DNA of 64,000 nucleotides from Pseudonocardia sp. (GCF_029263155.1 NZ_JAJCYB010000122.1:1-64000); one strand, 5' to 3'; shown: positions 49,258-58,720, numbered from the stretch's first letter. Numbers and translations: made by a program. Notes: a model not told the origin generated them from the sequence alone.

Positions 49258-50535
49258 TCACCGGGGAGCGGTCAGGCCCAGGTGGTCGCGCAGCGTCGGG
49301 CCGGTGTACTCCGTGCGGTAGGCGCCCCGGTCCTGCAGCTCCGGCACCACCTTCGCCACGAACTCGTCGAGGCCGCCGGGCACCAGGTGCGGCACCAGGA
49401 TGAAGCCGTCGGAGGCGCCGGCCTGCACGTAGTCGTCCATCTGCTGCGCCACCTGCTTCGGCGTGCCGACGAACGACTGCCGCGCCGTGGTCTCGATGAT
49501 CAGCTCCCGGATCGAGAGCCCGCCCTTGGCCCGCGCCAGCTCGCGCCAGCGCCGCGCCACGGCGAGCGGGTCCCTCTCGTGCCGCACCCGCCCGCGGGTG
49601 ATCTCCGCGCCCGGGTCGGGGTCGATGTCGGGCAGCGGGCCGTCCGGGTCGTAGGCCGACAGGTCGCGGCCCCACACCTGCTCCAGGAACGCGATCGCCG
49701 TCTGCGGGCCGACCTGCGCGGTGCGGATCCGGTGGCCGTTCTCCGCGGCCTCGGCGGGGGTGTCGCCGAGGGCGAACGTGGTGGCCGGCAGGATCGCGAT
49801 CTCGCTCTCCGCGCGGCCGTAGGCCGCCATCCGGCCCTTCAGATCGCGGTAGAACTCCTGCCCGGACTCGAGCGTGCCGTGCCGGGAGAAGATCGCGTCG
49901 GCGGTCTTGGCGCCGAACTCGCGCCCGGCGTCGGAGTCCCCGGACTGGATCAGCACCGGGTGCCCCTGCGGCGACGGCGGCAGCCCGAAGCGGCCGACGA
50001 CGTCGAACTGGTCGCTGTGGTGGTCCACGGGGCGCCCGTCGGAGAGCCAGAGCTCGCGGGTGGCGTCGAGGATCTGCTGGGCCCGGTCGTAGCGCTGCTC
50101 GGGCCCCAGGAACCCGCCGCGGCGGAAGTTCTCGCCGGTGAACGCGTCCGACGACGTCACCAGGTTCCACGCCGCGCGCCCGCCGGAGAGGTGGTCGAGA
50201 CTCGCGAACTGCCGGGCGAGCTCCCACGGCTCGTTGAACGTGGTGTTGATCGTGCCGCCGAGCCCGAGGTGCGTGGTGACGGCGGCGATCGCGTTCAGCA
50301 CGGTGAGCGTGTCCGGGCGCCCGACGACGTCCAGGTCGTGGATCTTCCCCTGGTGCTCGCGCAGGCGCAGGCCCTCGGCGAGGAACAGGAAGTCGAACAG
50401 CCCGCGCTCGGCGGTCCGGGCGAAGTGCACGAACGAGGCGAAGTCGGTCTGGCTGCCCGACTCCGGGTCGCTCCACACGGTGGTGTTGTTGACGCCCGGG
50501 AAGTGCGCCGCGAGGTGCATCTGCCTGCTGGTCAC
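49258..50535 (-). CDS. FMN-dependent monooxygenase, NtaA/SnaA/DszA family
   Basis: This 425-residue bacterial luciferase-like TIM barrel starts with LAAHFPGVNNTTVWSDPESGSQTDFASF, typical of NtaA/DszA members. It has TTHLGLGGTINTTFNEPWELARQFASLDHLSGGRAAWNLVTSS, with the flavin-phosphate region, and GHPVLIQSGDSDAGREF. It oxidises a sulfonate, chelate or heterocycle with FMNH2 from a separate reductase. GTG 50535 overlaps the upstream monooxygenase stop (GTGA); ATG 50520 is an alternative. Sulfur-scavenging or xenobiotic oxidation is likely, but the substrate is unknown. Confidence 0.85.
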   Translation of the reverse strand: MTSRQMHLAAHFPGVNNTTVWSDPESGSQTDFASFVHFARTAERGLFDFLFLAEGLRLREHQGKIHDLDVVGRPDTLTVLNAIAAVTTHLGLGGTINTTFNEPWELARQFASLDHLSGGRAAWNLVTSSDAFTGENFRRGGFLGPEQRYDRAQQILDATRELWLSDGRPVDHHSDQFDVVGRFGLPPSPQGHPVLIQSGDSDAGREFGAKTADAIFSRHGTLESGQEFYRDLKGRMAAYGRAESEIAILPATTFALGDTPAEAAENGHRIRTAQVGPQTAIAFLEQVWGRDLSAYDPDGPLPDIDPDPGAEITRGRVRHERDPLAVARRWRELARAKGGLSIRELIIETTARQSFVGTPKQVAQQMDDYVQAGASDGFILVPHLVPGGLDEFVAKVVPELQDRGAYRTEYTGPTLRDHLGLTAPR

Positions 50536-51617
50536 CGGTCGACCCCCGCGAAGACGTTGGCCGGGCGGGCGAGCCCGAACCGGTCGCGCAGCGTCGCCGC
50601 CGGATCGGGCGGCGTCCGCAGCCCGGCGGCGAGCAGTCGCGGCGCCACCTCGTCGGCGAGCACGCGCAGCCCCGACGGCAGGGCCAGGGGTACGGCCGTG
50701 ACACCGTCGACGGCACCTTGGGCGAGCACGTCGACCAGTGCGTCGGGCGCGCCCACGATCCGCAGCGTCTGCGGCGGGTGCTCGCCCAGCTCGTCCAGCT
50801 CGCGGCGGGCCGCGCTCTCGTCGACGGAGAGGAGGAACTCGACGTCCAGCAGCACGGCCACGGCGTCGGGATCGCGCCCCGCCGCCGACACCGCGTCCCG
50901 GACGCGCTCGCGGGCGGCGTGGGCGGCGTTCAGGTCGGGGGCCGCGACGCGCACGACGTCGGCCCGGCGGGCGGCGACGGCGAGCGAGTCCGGCTCCTCC
51001 CGGACCACGACCAGCGGGTGCGCCTGCGGGCTGCGCGGGGTGATCGAGGGGCCCTTGACGGAGAAGAACTCGCCGCGGAAGTCGATGTAGTGCAGCCGGT
51101 CCCGGTCGACGTAGCGGCCGGTGGCGGCGTCCCGGATGACCGCGTCGTCCTCCCAGGAGTCCCACAGCCGGACCACGACCTCCACCGCCTCGGCGGCTTC
51201 GCGCCACAGGTCGGCGGGCGGGGCGGCGGGCTTGCGCCCGAACTGCGCGGCCTCGGCCCCGGTGCGGGACACGGCGGGCTCCCAGCCCGCGCGTCCGGCC
51301 GAGACGATGTCGAGCGTGGCGATCGCCTTGGAGATGTGGAACGGCTCGGTGTGCGTGGTGGTCACGGTGGGCACGAACCCGACAGCGGGTACGGCGGGCG
51401 CCACCCGCGCCGCCACCGCCACCGCGTCGAGCAGGTGATCGGGTCCGAAGGAGTCGGGCAGGGCGACGAAGTCGGCACCGGCCTGCGCGGCGAGCTGGGC
51501 CATCGCGATGTGGTGCGCCGGGGTGAGCAGGGCCTCCCGGGGGACGCCCGCGTGCCGCCACGCCTGCGGGTGCCGGCCGAAGCCGGACACCTCCACCGCC
51601 AGATGTGCCGTCCGCAT
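50532..51617 (-). CDS. Luciferase-like flavin monooxygenase
   Basis: This 361-residue LLM-class enzyme has MAQLAAQAGADFVALPDSFG near the N terminus, VPTVTTTHTEPFHISKAIATLDIVSAGRAGWEP, the family's central block, and a compact C-terminal end. The ATG at 51617 is supported by GAGGAGG five bases before it. It is coupled to the NtaA-type gene by a 4-bp overlap, and the pair probably works on one substrate or related ones. No flavin reductase gene adjoins. The 164-bp region upstream carries a 20-bp-period palindromic element. Confidence 0.83.
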   Translation of the reverse strand: MRTAHLAVEVSGFGRHPQAWRHAGVPREALLTPAHHIAMAQLAAQAGADFVALPDSFGPDHLLDAVAVAARVAPAVPAVGFVPTVTTTHTEPFHISKAIATLDIVSAGRAGWEPAVSRTGAEAAQFGRKPAAPPADLWREAAEAVEVVVRLWDSWEDDAVIRDAATGRYVDRDRLHYIDFRGEFFSVKGPSITPRSPQAHPLVVVREEPDSLAVAARRADVVRVAAPDLNAAHAARERVRDAVSAAGRDPDAVAVLLDVEFLLSVDESAARRELDELGEHPPQTLRIVGAPDALVDVLAQGAVDGVTAVPLALPSGLRVLADEVAPRLLAAGLRTPPDPAATLRDRFGLARPANVFAGVDR

Positions 51618-51698
51618 CGTGCCTCCTCGCATCCGGGTGTCCTCCCGTCCGGCAACGGGTGCCCGCCGAGGTGCATTCCCCGGCCGAGCCCGGCAGCC

Positions 51699-51764
51699 CG
51701 CACACAGGCCGGCGGGTCCGCACACAGGCCACACCATGTGTGCGGACCCCGGAACCTGTGTGCG
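51699..51764. repeat. 20-bp-period CGCACACAGG repeat with 12-bp perfect hairpin
   Basis: CACACAGGCC starts at 51701 and 51721, and the inverse TGTGTGCG starts at 51737 and 51757, both 20 bp apart. GGTCCGCACACA (51715-51726) pairs perfectly with 51737-51748 around a 10-nt loop. It lies between two minus-strand genes. The layout parallels 31874 and 39213, with period 20 instead of 19. Confidence 0.72.
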
Positions 51765-51781
51765 AGCCGTAGGGCACTGTG

Positions 51782-52282
51782 TCAGCGGCCGTGCAGCGCG
51801 CTGCCCTCCGTCCCGGGCAGCGAGTAGCCGCGGTCGGCGTAGGGGAAACCGTCGAGCTCCGTGGTCTCCGGACGCTGCTGGTAGTAGGAGCGGATCTCGC
51901 GGATGCGGCCGTCGGTGGCGAAGGTGAACCACTCCGCCCCGCGGGTGGCCACCCGCTCGGGGGCGCCGTCCGGGCGCCAGAACATCGTCCACTCGATCAC
52001 CGCCTCCCCCGCACCGACCAGGGCGTGGTCCACGACCCAGCGGGCCGCGATCATCCCGGCGACCTTGCGCCAGTACCGCGCGAGGTGGTCCGCGCCGTGG
52101 ACCGGCGCCGACCCGACGTTCGGCGCGAGGAACCAGTGCACCACCGCCGGATCGAGCGTGGTGAGCATCAGGTCGACATCGCCCGCCGAGCAGCCGTCGT
52201 AGTAGCGGATGATCGTGTCCAGCGCGGTTCCCGCGCGTGCGGGCTCGTTCGTCGCCGCCGGTCCGCCCGCAAGCTCGCTCAT
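51782..52282 (-). CDS. SnoaL/NTF2-like protein
   Basis: This 166-residue protein has a cone-shaped alpha+beta fold pattern: an opening helix (ALDTIIRYYDGCSAGDVDLMLTTLDPAVVHW), a pocket region with HGADHLARYWRKVAGMI, strands WVVDHALVGAGEAVIEWTMFW, and a last strand with REIRSYYQQRPET. The family includes cyclases, isomerases and ligand-binding proteins. No active-site pair can be named with confidence. It is divergent from the DUF4191 gene (34 bp between starts). Its stop is 164 bp before the flavin monooxygenase gene on the same strand. Confidence 0.75.
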   Translation of the reverse strand: MSELAGGPAATNEPARAGTALDTIIRYYDGCSAGDVDLMLTTLDPAVVHWFLAPNVGSAPVHGADHLARYWRKVAGMIAARWVVDHALVGAGEAVIEWTMFWRPDGAPERVATRGAEWFTFATDGRIREIRSYYQQRPETTELDGFPYADRGYSLPGTEGSALHGR

Positions 52283-52303
52283 GGCCGCAGTCTGCCGGAC
52301 CCG

Positions 52304-52309
52304 TATCCT
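52304..52309 (+). promoter_or_regulatory. Predicted -10 box of the DUF4191 gene (leaderless)
   Basis: TATCCT is followed by 7 nt and the ATG at 52317, with no Shine-Dalgarno between them. The spacing repeats that of pknL, ctaE and other genes in this window. Confidence 0.5.
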
Positions 52310-52316
52310 GGACCGC

Positions 52317-53048
52317 ATGGCCGCTGGGAAGCCCGACAAGGCAGCGAAGAAGGCAGCACGGCAGCAGAAGCGTGCTGCGGCGAAGGCACGGCGCGGCCAG
52401 ATCTGGCAGGCGTTCACGATGCAGCGCAAGGAGGACAAGGCGCTCATCCCGTGGATGCTCGGCGCCTTCCTCGGCGCCGTCGCGCTCGCCGTCGGCATCG
52501 GGGCGATCTTCGGCATCTGGCTGATCCTGCTCCCCATCGGCATCGCCGTCGGCGCGCTCGCGGCGATCAGCATCTTCGGCCGCCGGGTGCAGCGCAACGT
52601 CTACAGCAAGGCCGACGGGCAGCCCGGCGCCGCGGGCTGGGCGCTGGACAACCTCCGCGGCCAGTGGCGGGTCACCCAGGCCGTCGCCGGCACCACCCAC
52701 CTCGACGCCGTGCACCGGGTGATCGGCCGCCCCGGCATCGTCTTCGTCGCCGAGGGCGCCCCGCACCGGGTCAAGGGCCTGCTGGCACAGGAGAAGAAGC
52801 GCACCGCACGCGTGGCGGGCACCACCCCGATCTACGACGTCGTCGTCGGCAACGAGGAGGGGCAGGTGCCGCTCAAGCGCCTGCAGCGCCACCTCATGAA
52901 GCTGCCGCGCAACATCTCCCCGGCCCAGATGGAATCGCTGGAGGCCCGCCTGTCCGCCCTCGGGTCCCGCGCGGCCGCGATGCCGAAGGGCCCCATGCCG
53001 GCCGGCGCGAAGCTGCGCAGCGTGCAGCGCACGGCCCGCCGCCGCTGA
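52317..53048 (+). CDS. DUF4191 membrane protein (Rv2219-like)
   Basis: This 243-residue protein has a Lys/Arg/Ala-rich N terminus (residues 1-28), two hydrophobic segments (about 46-66 and 70-90) and a cytoplasmic C-terminal half with GRRVQRNVYSKADGQPGAAGWAL, RPGIVFVAEGAPHRVKGLL and LPRNISPAQMESLEARL. The function of DUF4191 proteins is unknown. In M. tuberculosis, Rv2219 lies two genes before glnA1 and here it also precedes an RDD gene and glnA, so synteny supports the call. Starts at ATG 52317, seven bases after TATCCT. Confidence 0.83.
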   Translation: MAAGKPDKAAKKAARQQKRAAAKARRGQIWQAFTMQRKEDKALIPWMLGAFLGAVALAVGIGAIFGIWLILLPIGIAVGALAAISIFGRRVQRNVYSKADGQPGAAGWALDNLRGQWRVTQAVAGTTHLDAVHRVIGRPGIVFVAEGAPHRVKGLLAQEKKRTARVAGTTPIYDVVVGNEEGQVPLKRLQRHLMKLPRNISPAQMESLEARLSALGSRAAAMPKGPMPAGAKLRSVQRTARRR

Positions 53049-53059
53049 CGGCCCGGCCC

Positions 53060-53112
53060 CGCAACCAACGGCACTTCCGTCCACTTTTGGTGGACGGGGG
53101 TGCCGTTCGTCG
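53060..53112. terminator. Intergenic palindrome, GCAAC..CGGCAC family (copy 2)
   Basis: GCAACCAACGGCAC (53060-53073) pairs with 53099-53112 at 12 of 14 positions, and inside it CCGTCCAC (53076-53083) pairs perfectly with 53089-53096 around TTTTG. It lies between convergent genes, as copy 1 at 49190 does. Confidence 0.68.
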
Positions 53113-53151
53113 CGTCCGCGCCGGACAGGCGCGCGAACGCCCCGATCGGCA

Positions 53152-53661
53152 TCAGCCCGTCCATACGGGGACACTCAGGACGGCGCGGTTGTCCCCGGGC
53201 GCCGTGGTGCCCGGGTCGGTCAGGTAGACCTCGGTGTGCGGTCCGGCCGGGCGCAGTCCACGCCCGGCGACGTGGGCGTACAGCGCGGCCAGCGACGGCT
53301 TCTCGTCGGCGTAGGGGCCCCGGTGCACGAGCTGGGCCACCCGCTGCTCCGGGTGCGCGCGCAGCTCGACCGGGGCGCCGAACCGGGCGGCCGCGGTGCT
53401 CACGGCGTCGGCGGTGCGGCCGGGCGGGGCCGGCACGGCGAGGGTCCAGTGCCAGCCGCCGGGGGCGTCGAGGTCGAACCGCAGGGCGTCCCCGTCCTGG
53501 GCGTAGGTGCCCTCCAGCGGCACGTCGTCGGTGGCCCCGAGGGCGGCGCGGACCGCGAACAGGGCCCGCACGGCGGCGGTGAACGCCGGATCCTCGGGGG
53601 CGCCGCGGCCGTCGACGACGAGCAGGGCGCGGGCGGGCACGGTGGCGAGTGAGATGTCCAT
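53152..53661 (-). CDS. GyrI-like/SOUL-type small-molecule binding protein
   Basis: This 169-residue protein has a GyrI-like effector-domain pattern: VPARALLVVDGRGAPEDPAFTAAVRALFAVRA in the first half, a beta region with RFDLDAPGGWHWTLAVPAP, and HPEQRVAQLVHRGPYADEKPSLAALYAHVAGRGLRP. The latter matches the second repeat, with its conserved hydrophobic strand and HxGPY turn. It ends with EVYLTDPG as these domains do. It has no HTH. Relatives bind drugs or hydrolyse cyclopropanoid toxins, and the role here is unknown. It is inserted between the Rv2219- and RDD-like genes. Confidence 0.72.
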   Translation of the reverse strand: MDISLATVPARALLVVDGRGAPEDPAFTAAVRALFAVRAALGATDDVPLEGTYAQDGDALRFDLDAPGGWHWTLAVPAPPGRTADAVSTAAARFGAPVELRAHPEQRVAQLVHRGPYADEKPSLAALYAHVAGRGLRPAGPHTEVYLTDPGTTAPGDNRAVLSVPVWTG

Positions 53662-53716
53662 GGCCAGCAGGTTCCGATCTCCCGCACGGGGAGGGTCAAG
53701 CCGGTGTGCGCTCCGC

Positions 53717-54175
53717 TCACGCCCGGGTGCGGACGACGACGGTGGAGGTGGCGCGGTCGTGCCAGCCGCGGCCGTCGGGGTCGCGGACCAGCGGCGGCAC
53801 GACGACCGCGATCAGCGCCGTGCGCAGCACCGCGCGCGGCACCCCCACGACCGCCGCCCCGCCCAGCGACGCGACGCGGATGCCCACGGCCGTCATCCCG
53901 GCGCTCGCGCCGAACACCGCGACCGGCGCGGCCGTCAGCAGGAACCAGATGCCGAGCACGGTGAACGGCGCCGACGCGACCTCCGGGCCGGTGAACAGGG
54001 TGGCGATGAGGTAGCCCAGCAACCAGTCGACGGTCAGCGCGGCGAGCCTGCGCCCGAACCCGGCCACGGAGCTGACACCATCGGCGGGCAACCCCAGCCG
54101 CTCCCCGGGGTAGGCACCCGCCGCAGGGTGTGACGAGCTCGATCCGGGAAGCCAGGTGTCGATCCAGCGGGCCAT
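53717..54175 (-). CDS. RDD-family membrane protein (Rv2219A position)
   Basis: This 152-residue protein has the RDD signature: GFGRRLAALTVDWLLGYLIAT (Arg and Asp of the first helix, about residues 39-59), a second span PFTVLGIWFLLTAAPVAVFG, and GWHDRATSTVVVR close to the C terminus with the conserved HDR. Three spans are predicted. RDD proteins may be transporters or membrane sensors, and no role is assigned. It is divergent from glnA, and the shared 139-bp gap holds the GlnR box. It could therefore be nitrogen-regulated too. Confidence 0.82.
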   Translation of the reverse strand: MARWIDTWLPGSSSSHPAAGAYPGERLGLPADGVSSVAGFGRRLAALTVDWLLGYLIATLFTGPEVASAPFTVLGIWFLLTAAPVAVFGASAGMTAVGIRVASLGGAAVVGVPRAVLRTALIAVVVPPLVRDPDGRGWHDRATSTVVVRTRA

Positions 54176-54223
54176 GTGACCAGCCTATGCGGCACGGGAC
54201 CCGCCACATCCCGGGTGACCCCG

Positions 54224-54261
54224 TTAACCTCTGCGAAACGAGCGAGTGACCGACGGGCAAC
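54224..54261 (+). promoter_or_regulatory. GlnR binding site, four half-sites, upstream of glnA
   Basis: TTAAC-N6-GAAAC-N6-GTGAC-N6-GCAAC occupies 54224-54228, 54235-54239, 54246-54250 and 54257-54261. This fits the actinobacterial GlnR consensus gTnAc-n6-GaAAc repeated twice, with exact 6-bp spacers throughout. It ends 53 bp before the glnA start. The match is visible directly; regulation is inferred. Confidence 0.85.
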
Positions 54262-54314
54262 ACCGCCGTCCTAGCGTCGCCCGCAACTACGGTCGTTCGA
54301 AGGAGACATCGAGG

Positions 54315-55736
<1,422 letters not shown>

Positions 55737-55772
55737 TCCCAGCGGGTTCGTGACCTGCTGAGCAGCCCCGGA

Positions 55773-55828
55773 AACGGTGGTTGACCTGCGCAGATGCCTT
55801 CCGGCGTCGGCCGGCGTCAACCACCGTT
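55773..55828. terminator. Hairpin between glnA and the flavodoxin-like gene
   Basis: AACGGTGGTTGAC (55773-55785) pairs perfectly with 55816-55828 around a 30-nt loop. It lies 37 bp after the glnA stop and 158 bp from the convergent gene's stop. No T-run follows. The rest of this 249-bp gap holds no gene that I can support. Confidence 0.65.
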
Positions 55829-55985
55829 CCTCGTTCCACCCTGGTCGAGGTCAACGGCGGGGACCTGCCGGCGGGAGCGGGTCTGGCGCCGAGGATCTCG
55901 AAAGGGACCCGTATCGGGCACCAGCTCGGCGGCCGGGTGACCGCGACGCCGTACCCGTTGTCCGGCGGCGGCGATCCGGCGGATC

Positions 55986-56603
55986 TCAGGCCGGCGGGTA
56001 CGGCGAGCCGCGCAGCAGGGAGGCCAGGTGCACGGCGTTCGTCGTCATCGTCGCGATCGTGCTGCGGACCGCCTCGGGCGTCTGGTCGAGATCCTTGAAG
56101 TCGGTGCCGGTCATCGCCTCGCCGTTCCAGTACACGGCGCCCTGCGCGGGCACGGTGAAGCCCGCGTCGCCGAGGCCCTGGAACAGGTCCGCGGTGATCT
56201 TGTGAGCGCCGTCCTCGTTGCCGACGACGGTGGTCAGCGCGACCTTGCCGAACACCAGCGGGCGTCCCTCGCCGTCCATCTCGGACAGCTCGGCGTCGAG
56301 CCGCTCCAGCACGCGGTTGGCGACGCTGCTCATCTGCCCCACCCACGTCGGAGTGGCGACGACGAGGATGTCGGCGGCCAGCATCTGCTCGCGGACGGCG
56401 GGCCACTCGTCACCCTCCCCCATGTCCTTGTCCACGCCGGGCCGGATGTCGAGGTCGACGAGCCGGACGCTCGGCCCGGTGACACCCCGCTCGTTCAGCG
56501 CGGCCAGCACCTGGTCGACCATGAGCTGGGTGCTCGACTCGGCCGGCGACGGGGTGAGGGTGCAGGTGAGGGCGAGCGCGGTCAGCGGTGTCGAGGCCGT
56601 CAT
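55986..56603 (-). CDS. Flavodoxin-like NAD(P)H-dependent oxidoreductase
   Basis: This 205-residue protein has a flavodoxin fold: LTALALTCTLTPSPAESSTQLMVDQVLAAL (phosphate loop with TPSPAESST), ADILVVATPTWVGQMSSVANRVLERLDAEL (isoalloxazine loop TPTWVG) and KVALTTVVGNEDGAHKITADLFQGL. The C-terminal helix and TGTDFKDLDQTPE resemble the WrbA/FMN-reductase type. It probably binds FMN and reduces quinones or aromatic compounds. The ATG at 56603 is the only start before the first strand. It is divergent from the DUF2231-Rieske gene by 73 bp. It could be a reductase partner, though this is not shown. Confidence 0.8.
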   Translation of the reverse strand: MTASTPLTALALTCTLTPSPAESSTQLMVDQVLAALNERGVTGPSVRLVDLDIRPGVDKDMGEGDEWPAVREQMLAADILVVATPTWVGQMSSVANRVLERLDAELSEMDGEGRPLVFGKVALTTVVGNEDGAHKITADLFQGLGDAGFTVPAQGAVYWNGEAMTGTDFKDLDQTPEAVRSTIATMTTNAVHLASLLRGSPYPPA

Positions 56604-56676
56604 GACCCGTGCTGTACCCGCCGTCGGCGTGTCCATTCGGGTGTTTGATCCCGCCCGCGCGGGCAACTCCGGATCC

Positions 56677-57546
56677 ATGGGTCTCTCGGAAGCACTGACA
56701 GTCGTCGAGCGGGCACGGGCGCTGGACCGGCCGGCGGCGGCGGCCCGGACGGCAGTGCAGCGGGTACTGCGCAACCAGGCGGTCAAGGACGCCCTGCACG
56801 GGGTGTGGCTGGGCCATCCGCTGCATCCCTCGCTGGCCCAGTTCACGCTCGGGTCGCTCGTGTCGGCGTCGCTGCTCGATGCGGTGGGCGGGCGGCAGCG
56901 CGAGTCCAGCACCCTGATCGCGGCCGGGCTCGCCACCACCGTGCCCACGGTCGCCGCGGGCTGGGCCGACTACGCCGACAGCCACGAGGAGCAGCAGCGG
57001 GTCGGCATCGTGCACGCGGCGCTGAACACCACCGCGGTCGCCTGCTACTCCGCGGCGCTCGTGACGCGCACGCGGGGCGGCACCGGCCGAACCGCGTCGC
57101 TGACCGGCGGCGTGCTCGCGGGGCTCGGCGCCTACCTGGGCGGGCACCTGTCCTTCCGCCGCGGGCTCGGGCCCAACCAGGCCGAGTCGGTGCCGCACAC
57201 CGCGTCCGAGGAGTGGCAGCCGCTCGGCCCGCTCGCCGACATCCCCGACGGGGAGCCGGTGGCGCGCGACGCCGCCGGCACCGCGGTGCTCGTGGTGCGC
57301 CGGGGCGAGCACGTCGACGTGTGGTCCGACCGCTGCCCGCACCTGTCCGCCCCGCTGCACGAGGGCGAGCTGGACTGCACCACCGGCGCGATCACCTGCC
57401 CCTGGCACGGCAGCGCCTTCCGCGTGGACGACGGCTCGGTGCTGCACGGACCGGCCACGGCCCCGATGCCCGGTTTCGACTCCCGCGTCGTCGACGGGGT
57501 GCTGCAGGCGCGCGTGCGCACCTTCCCCGGCGTACCGGCCGGCTGA
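56677..57546 (+). CDS. DUF2231 membrane domain fused to a Rieske ferredoxin
   Basis: This 289-residue protein has an N-terminal DUF2231 four-helix region (residues about 45-165: HGVWLGHPLHPSLAQFTLGSLV, with conserved His-Pro pair; then AAGWADYADSHEEQQ and HAALNTTAVACYSAAL). A Rieske [2Fe-2S] domain (about 180-285) follows. The ligands are Cys/His in CPHLSAP and Cys/His in CPWHGSAF. The fusion suggests electron delivery at the membrane, perhaps to the heme- or metal-associated DUF2231. It is a known combination in actinobacteria, but the function is unknown. Starts at ATG 56677. Confidence 0.82.
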   Translation: MGLSEALTVVERARALDRPAAAARTAVQRVLRNQAVKDALHGVWLGHPLHPSLAQFTLGSLVSASLLDAVGGRQRESSTLIAAGLATTVPTVAAGWADYADSHEEQQRVGIVHAALNTTAVACYSAALVTRTRGGTGRTASLTGGVLAGLGAYLGGHLSFRRGLGPNQAESVPHTASEEWQPLGPLADIPDGEPVARDAAGTAVLVVRRGEHVDVWSDRCPHLSAPLHEGELDCTTGAITCPWHGSAFRVDDGSVLHGPATAPMPGFDSRVVDGVLQARVRTFPGVPAG

Positions 57547-57601
57547 GCCGGGCACACCGTCCGGGAGCCGGATCGCACCACGGGCGGACGACCGCGCGGG
57601 T

Positions 57602-57880
57602 TCAGCCCGGCTCCCCCCGGTACTTGCGGTACAGGATCCACAGCAGGTCGACCAGCGCGACGACGCCGACCACGGCCAGCGCGACGGCGAACCAGACCAG
57701 GTCGGCCCGTACGGCCAGCACCGCGCCGACCACGCAGAACACCAGCCCGAACGCGGCGAGAACGGCCCGCAGGGTCAGCGCGCTCAACCCTGGCGTCGAG
57801 CCGCCGACGCCCGCCGTCGGATCGTGGTAGCCGGGGAGGCCACGCTCGTAGTCGGCGCGGGTCCGGCGTCGAGCAGCCAT
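57602..57880 (-). CDS. Small two-span membrane protein
   Basis: This 92-residue protein has a basic cytoplasmic front (ARRRTRADYERGLPGYHDP), two hydrophobic segments (about 36-58 and 62-84) and a basic end RKYRGEPG. I do not recognise the family with confidence. The ATG is at 57880. It converges on the DUF2231-Rieske gene. Function unknown. Confidence 0.62.
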   Translation of the reverse strand: MAARRRTRADYERGLPGYHDPTAGVGGSTPGLSALTLRAVLAAFGLVFCVVGAVLAVRADLVWFAVALAVVGVVALVDLLWILYRKYRGEPG

Positions 57881-57998
57881 CGTCGTCTCCTCTCGGTGCT
57901 GCGGATGCTGACGGCAATCGACTACCCGATCCCCGTACCGCCAACCCGGTCCGGCGGGAGGCCCCACGCACCCGCGATGCGGTCCGGGTCCTGGCCGA

Positions 57999-58649
57999 TC
58001 AGGCCTCCGGCCCATCGAGCTCCGCCGCGAGCTCGTCGTCGAGGGCGATCCGGACCAGGCCGGCGGCGAGCCGCGCGAGGTCGCCCGCCGGCACCAGCCC
58101 GGCGAGCCCGTCGCCGTCGTCGGGCAGGCCGATGCGGCGTGCTCCGTCGAGCACCTTGCCGTCGAGGGACGGTCGCAGCTGTGGCCACACCGCCTGCGCC
58201 TCGCGGCAGAAGATGTCGGCACCGACCGGTCCGATGCGCGGGATCTCGCCGAGCAGCCCCCGGATGCGTCCCGGATCGCCCCCGGCGTGGTCGCGCAGCA
58301 TGCGCAGGTCACCCCGGTAGCGGTCCAGGACGAGGGTCGCCCCGTCGCCGAGCGCCGTCGCGGTGCTCTCGTCGTAGCGGCGGTAGTGAGCCCGACCGAG
58401 CGCGTCGACCCGCTGCTGCCAGGTCGCGTCGCGCATCCGGCGCGCGGTACCCATGCCGGCGCGGGTCAGCTCGGCCGCCGCGTCCACCGCGAGGCCGCTG
58501 GAGATCCGGGTCGACAGCAGGACCGCGAGCACCAGCAGCCGGTAGAGCGGGGCGGGCTTGTCGGCGAGCCGGATCCCCGCCTCGTCGGCGAAGGTCCGGC
58601 CCGCACGTCGGAGCACGGCGTCGGCGGTCTGCGACCGGTGGCTTCCCAT
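57999..58649 (-). CDS. HhH-type DNA glycosylase/endonuclease III-like protein
   Basis: This 216-residue, all-helical protein has LLVLAVLLSTRISSGLAVDAAAELTRAG, similar to the EndoIII first domain, and the helix-hairpin-helix LLGEIPRIGPVGADIFCREA (about residues 130-149) with its Gly-Pro-Gly-like turn. There is no C-terminal Cys cluster, and no clear catalytic Lys or Asp pair can be named with certainty. It resembles small actinobacterial 'endonuclease' members. A DNA-binding or repair role is likely; the enzymatic activity is unproven. ATG 58649 is used. Confidence 0.7.
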   Translation of the reverse strand: MGSHRSQTADAVLRRAGRTFADEAGIRLADKPAPLYRLLVLAVLLSTRISSGLAVDAAAELTRAGMGTARRMRDATWQQRVDALGRAHYRRYDESTATALGDGATLVLDRYRGDLRMLRDHAGGDPGRIRGLLGEIPRIGPVGADIFCREAQAVWPQLRPSLDGKVLDGARRIGLPDDGDGLAGLVPAGDLARLAAGLVRIALDDELAAELDGPEA

Positions 58650-58720
58650 GGTCGGCCTGTACCCGGACCGGGCGCGGCCATGCAGCGGACGAAGGGCTCT
58701 CCCGTCCGTCCCGGCCGCGG

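Noticed and set aside
51630..51700. SAM-riboswitch-like text on the plus strand (GTCCGGCAACGGGTGCCCGCC)
   Set aside because: It resembles part of a SAM aptamer core, but no plus-strand gene follows, the rest of the aptamer cannot be found, and the flavin monooxygenase genes lie on the other strand.
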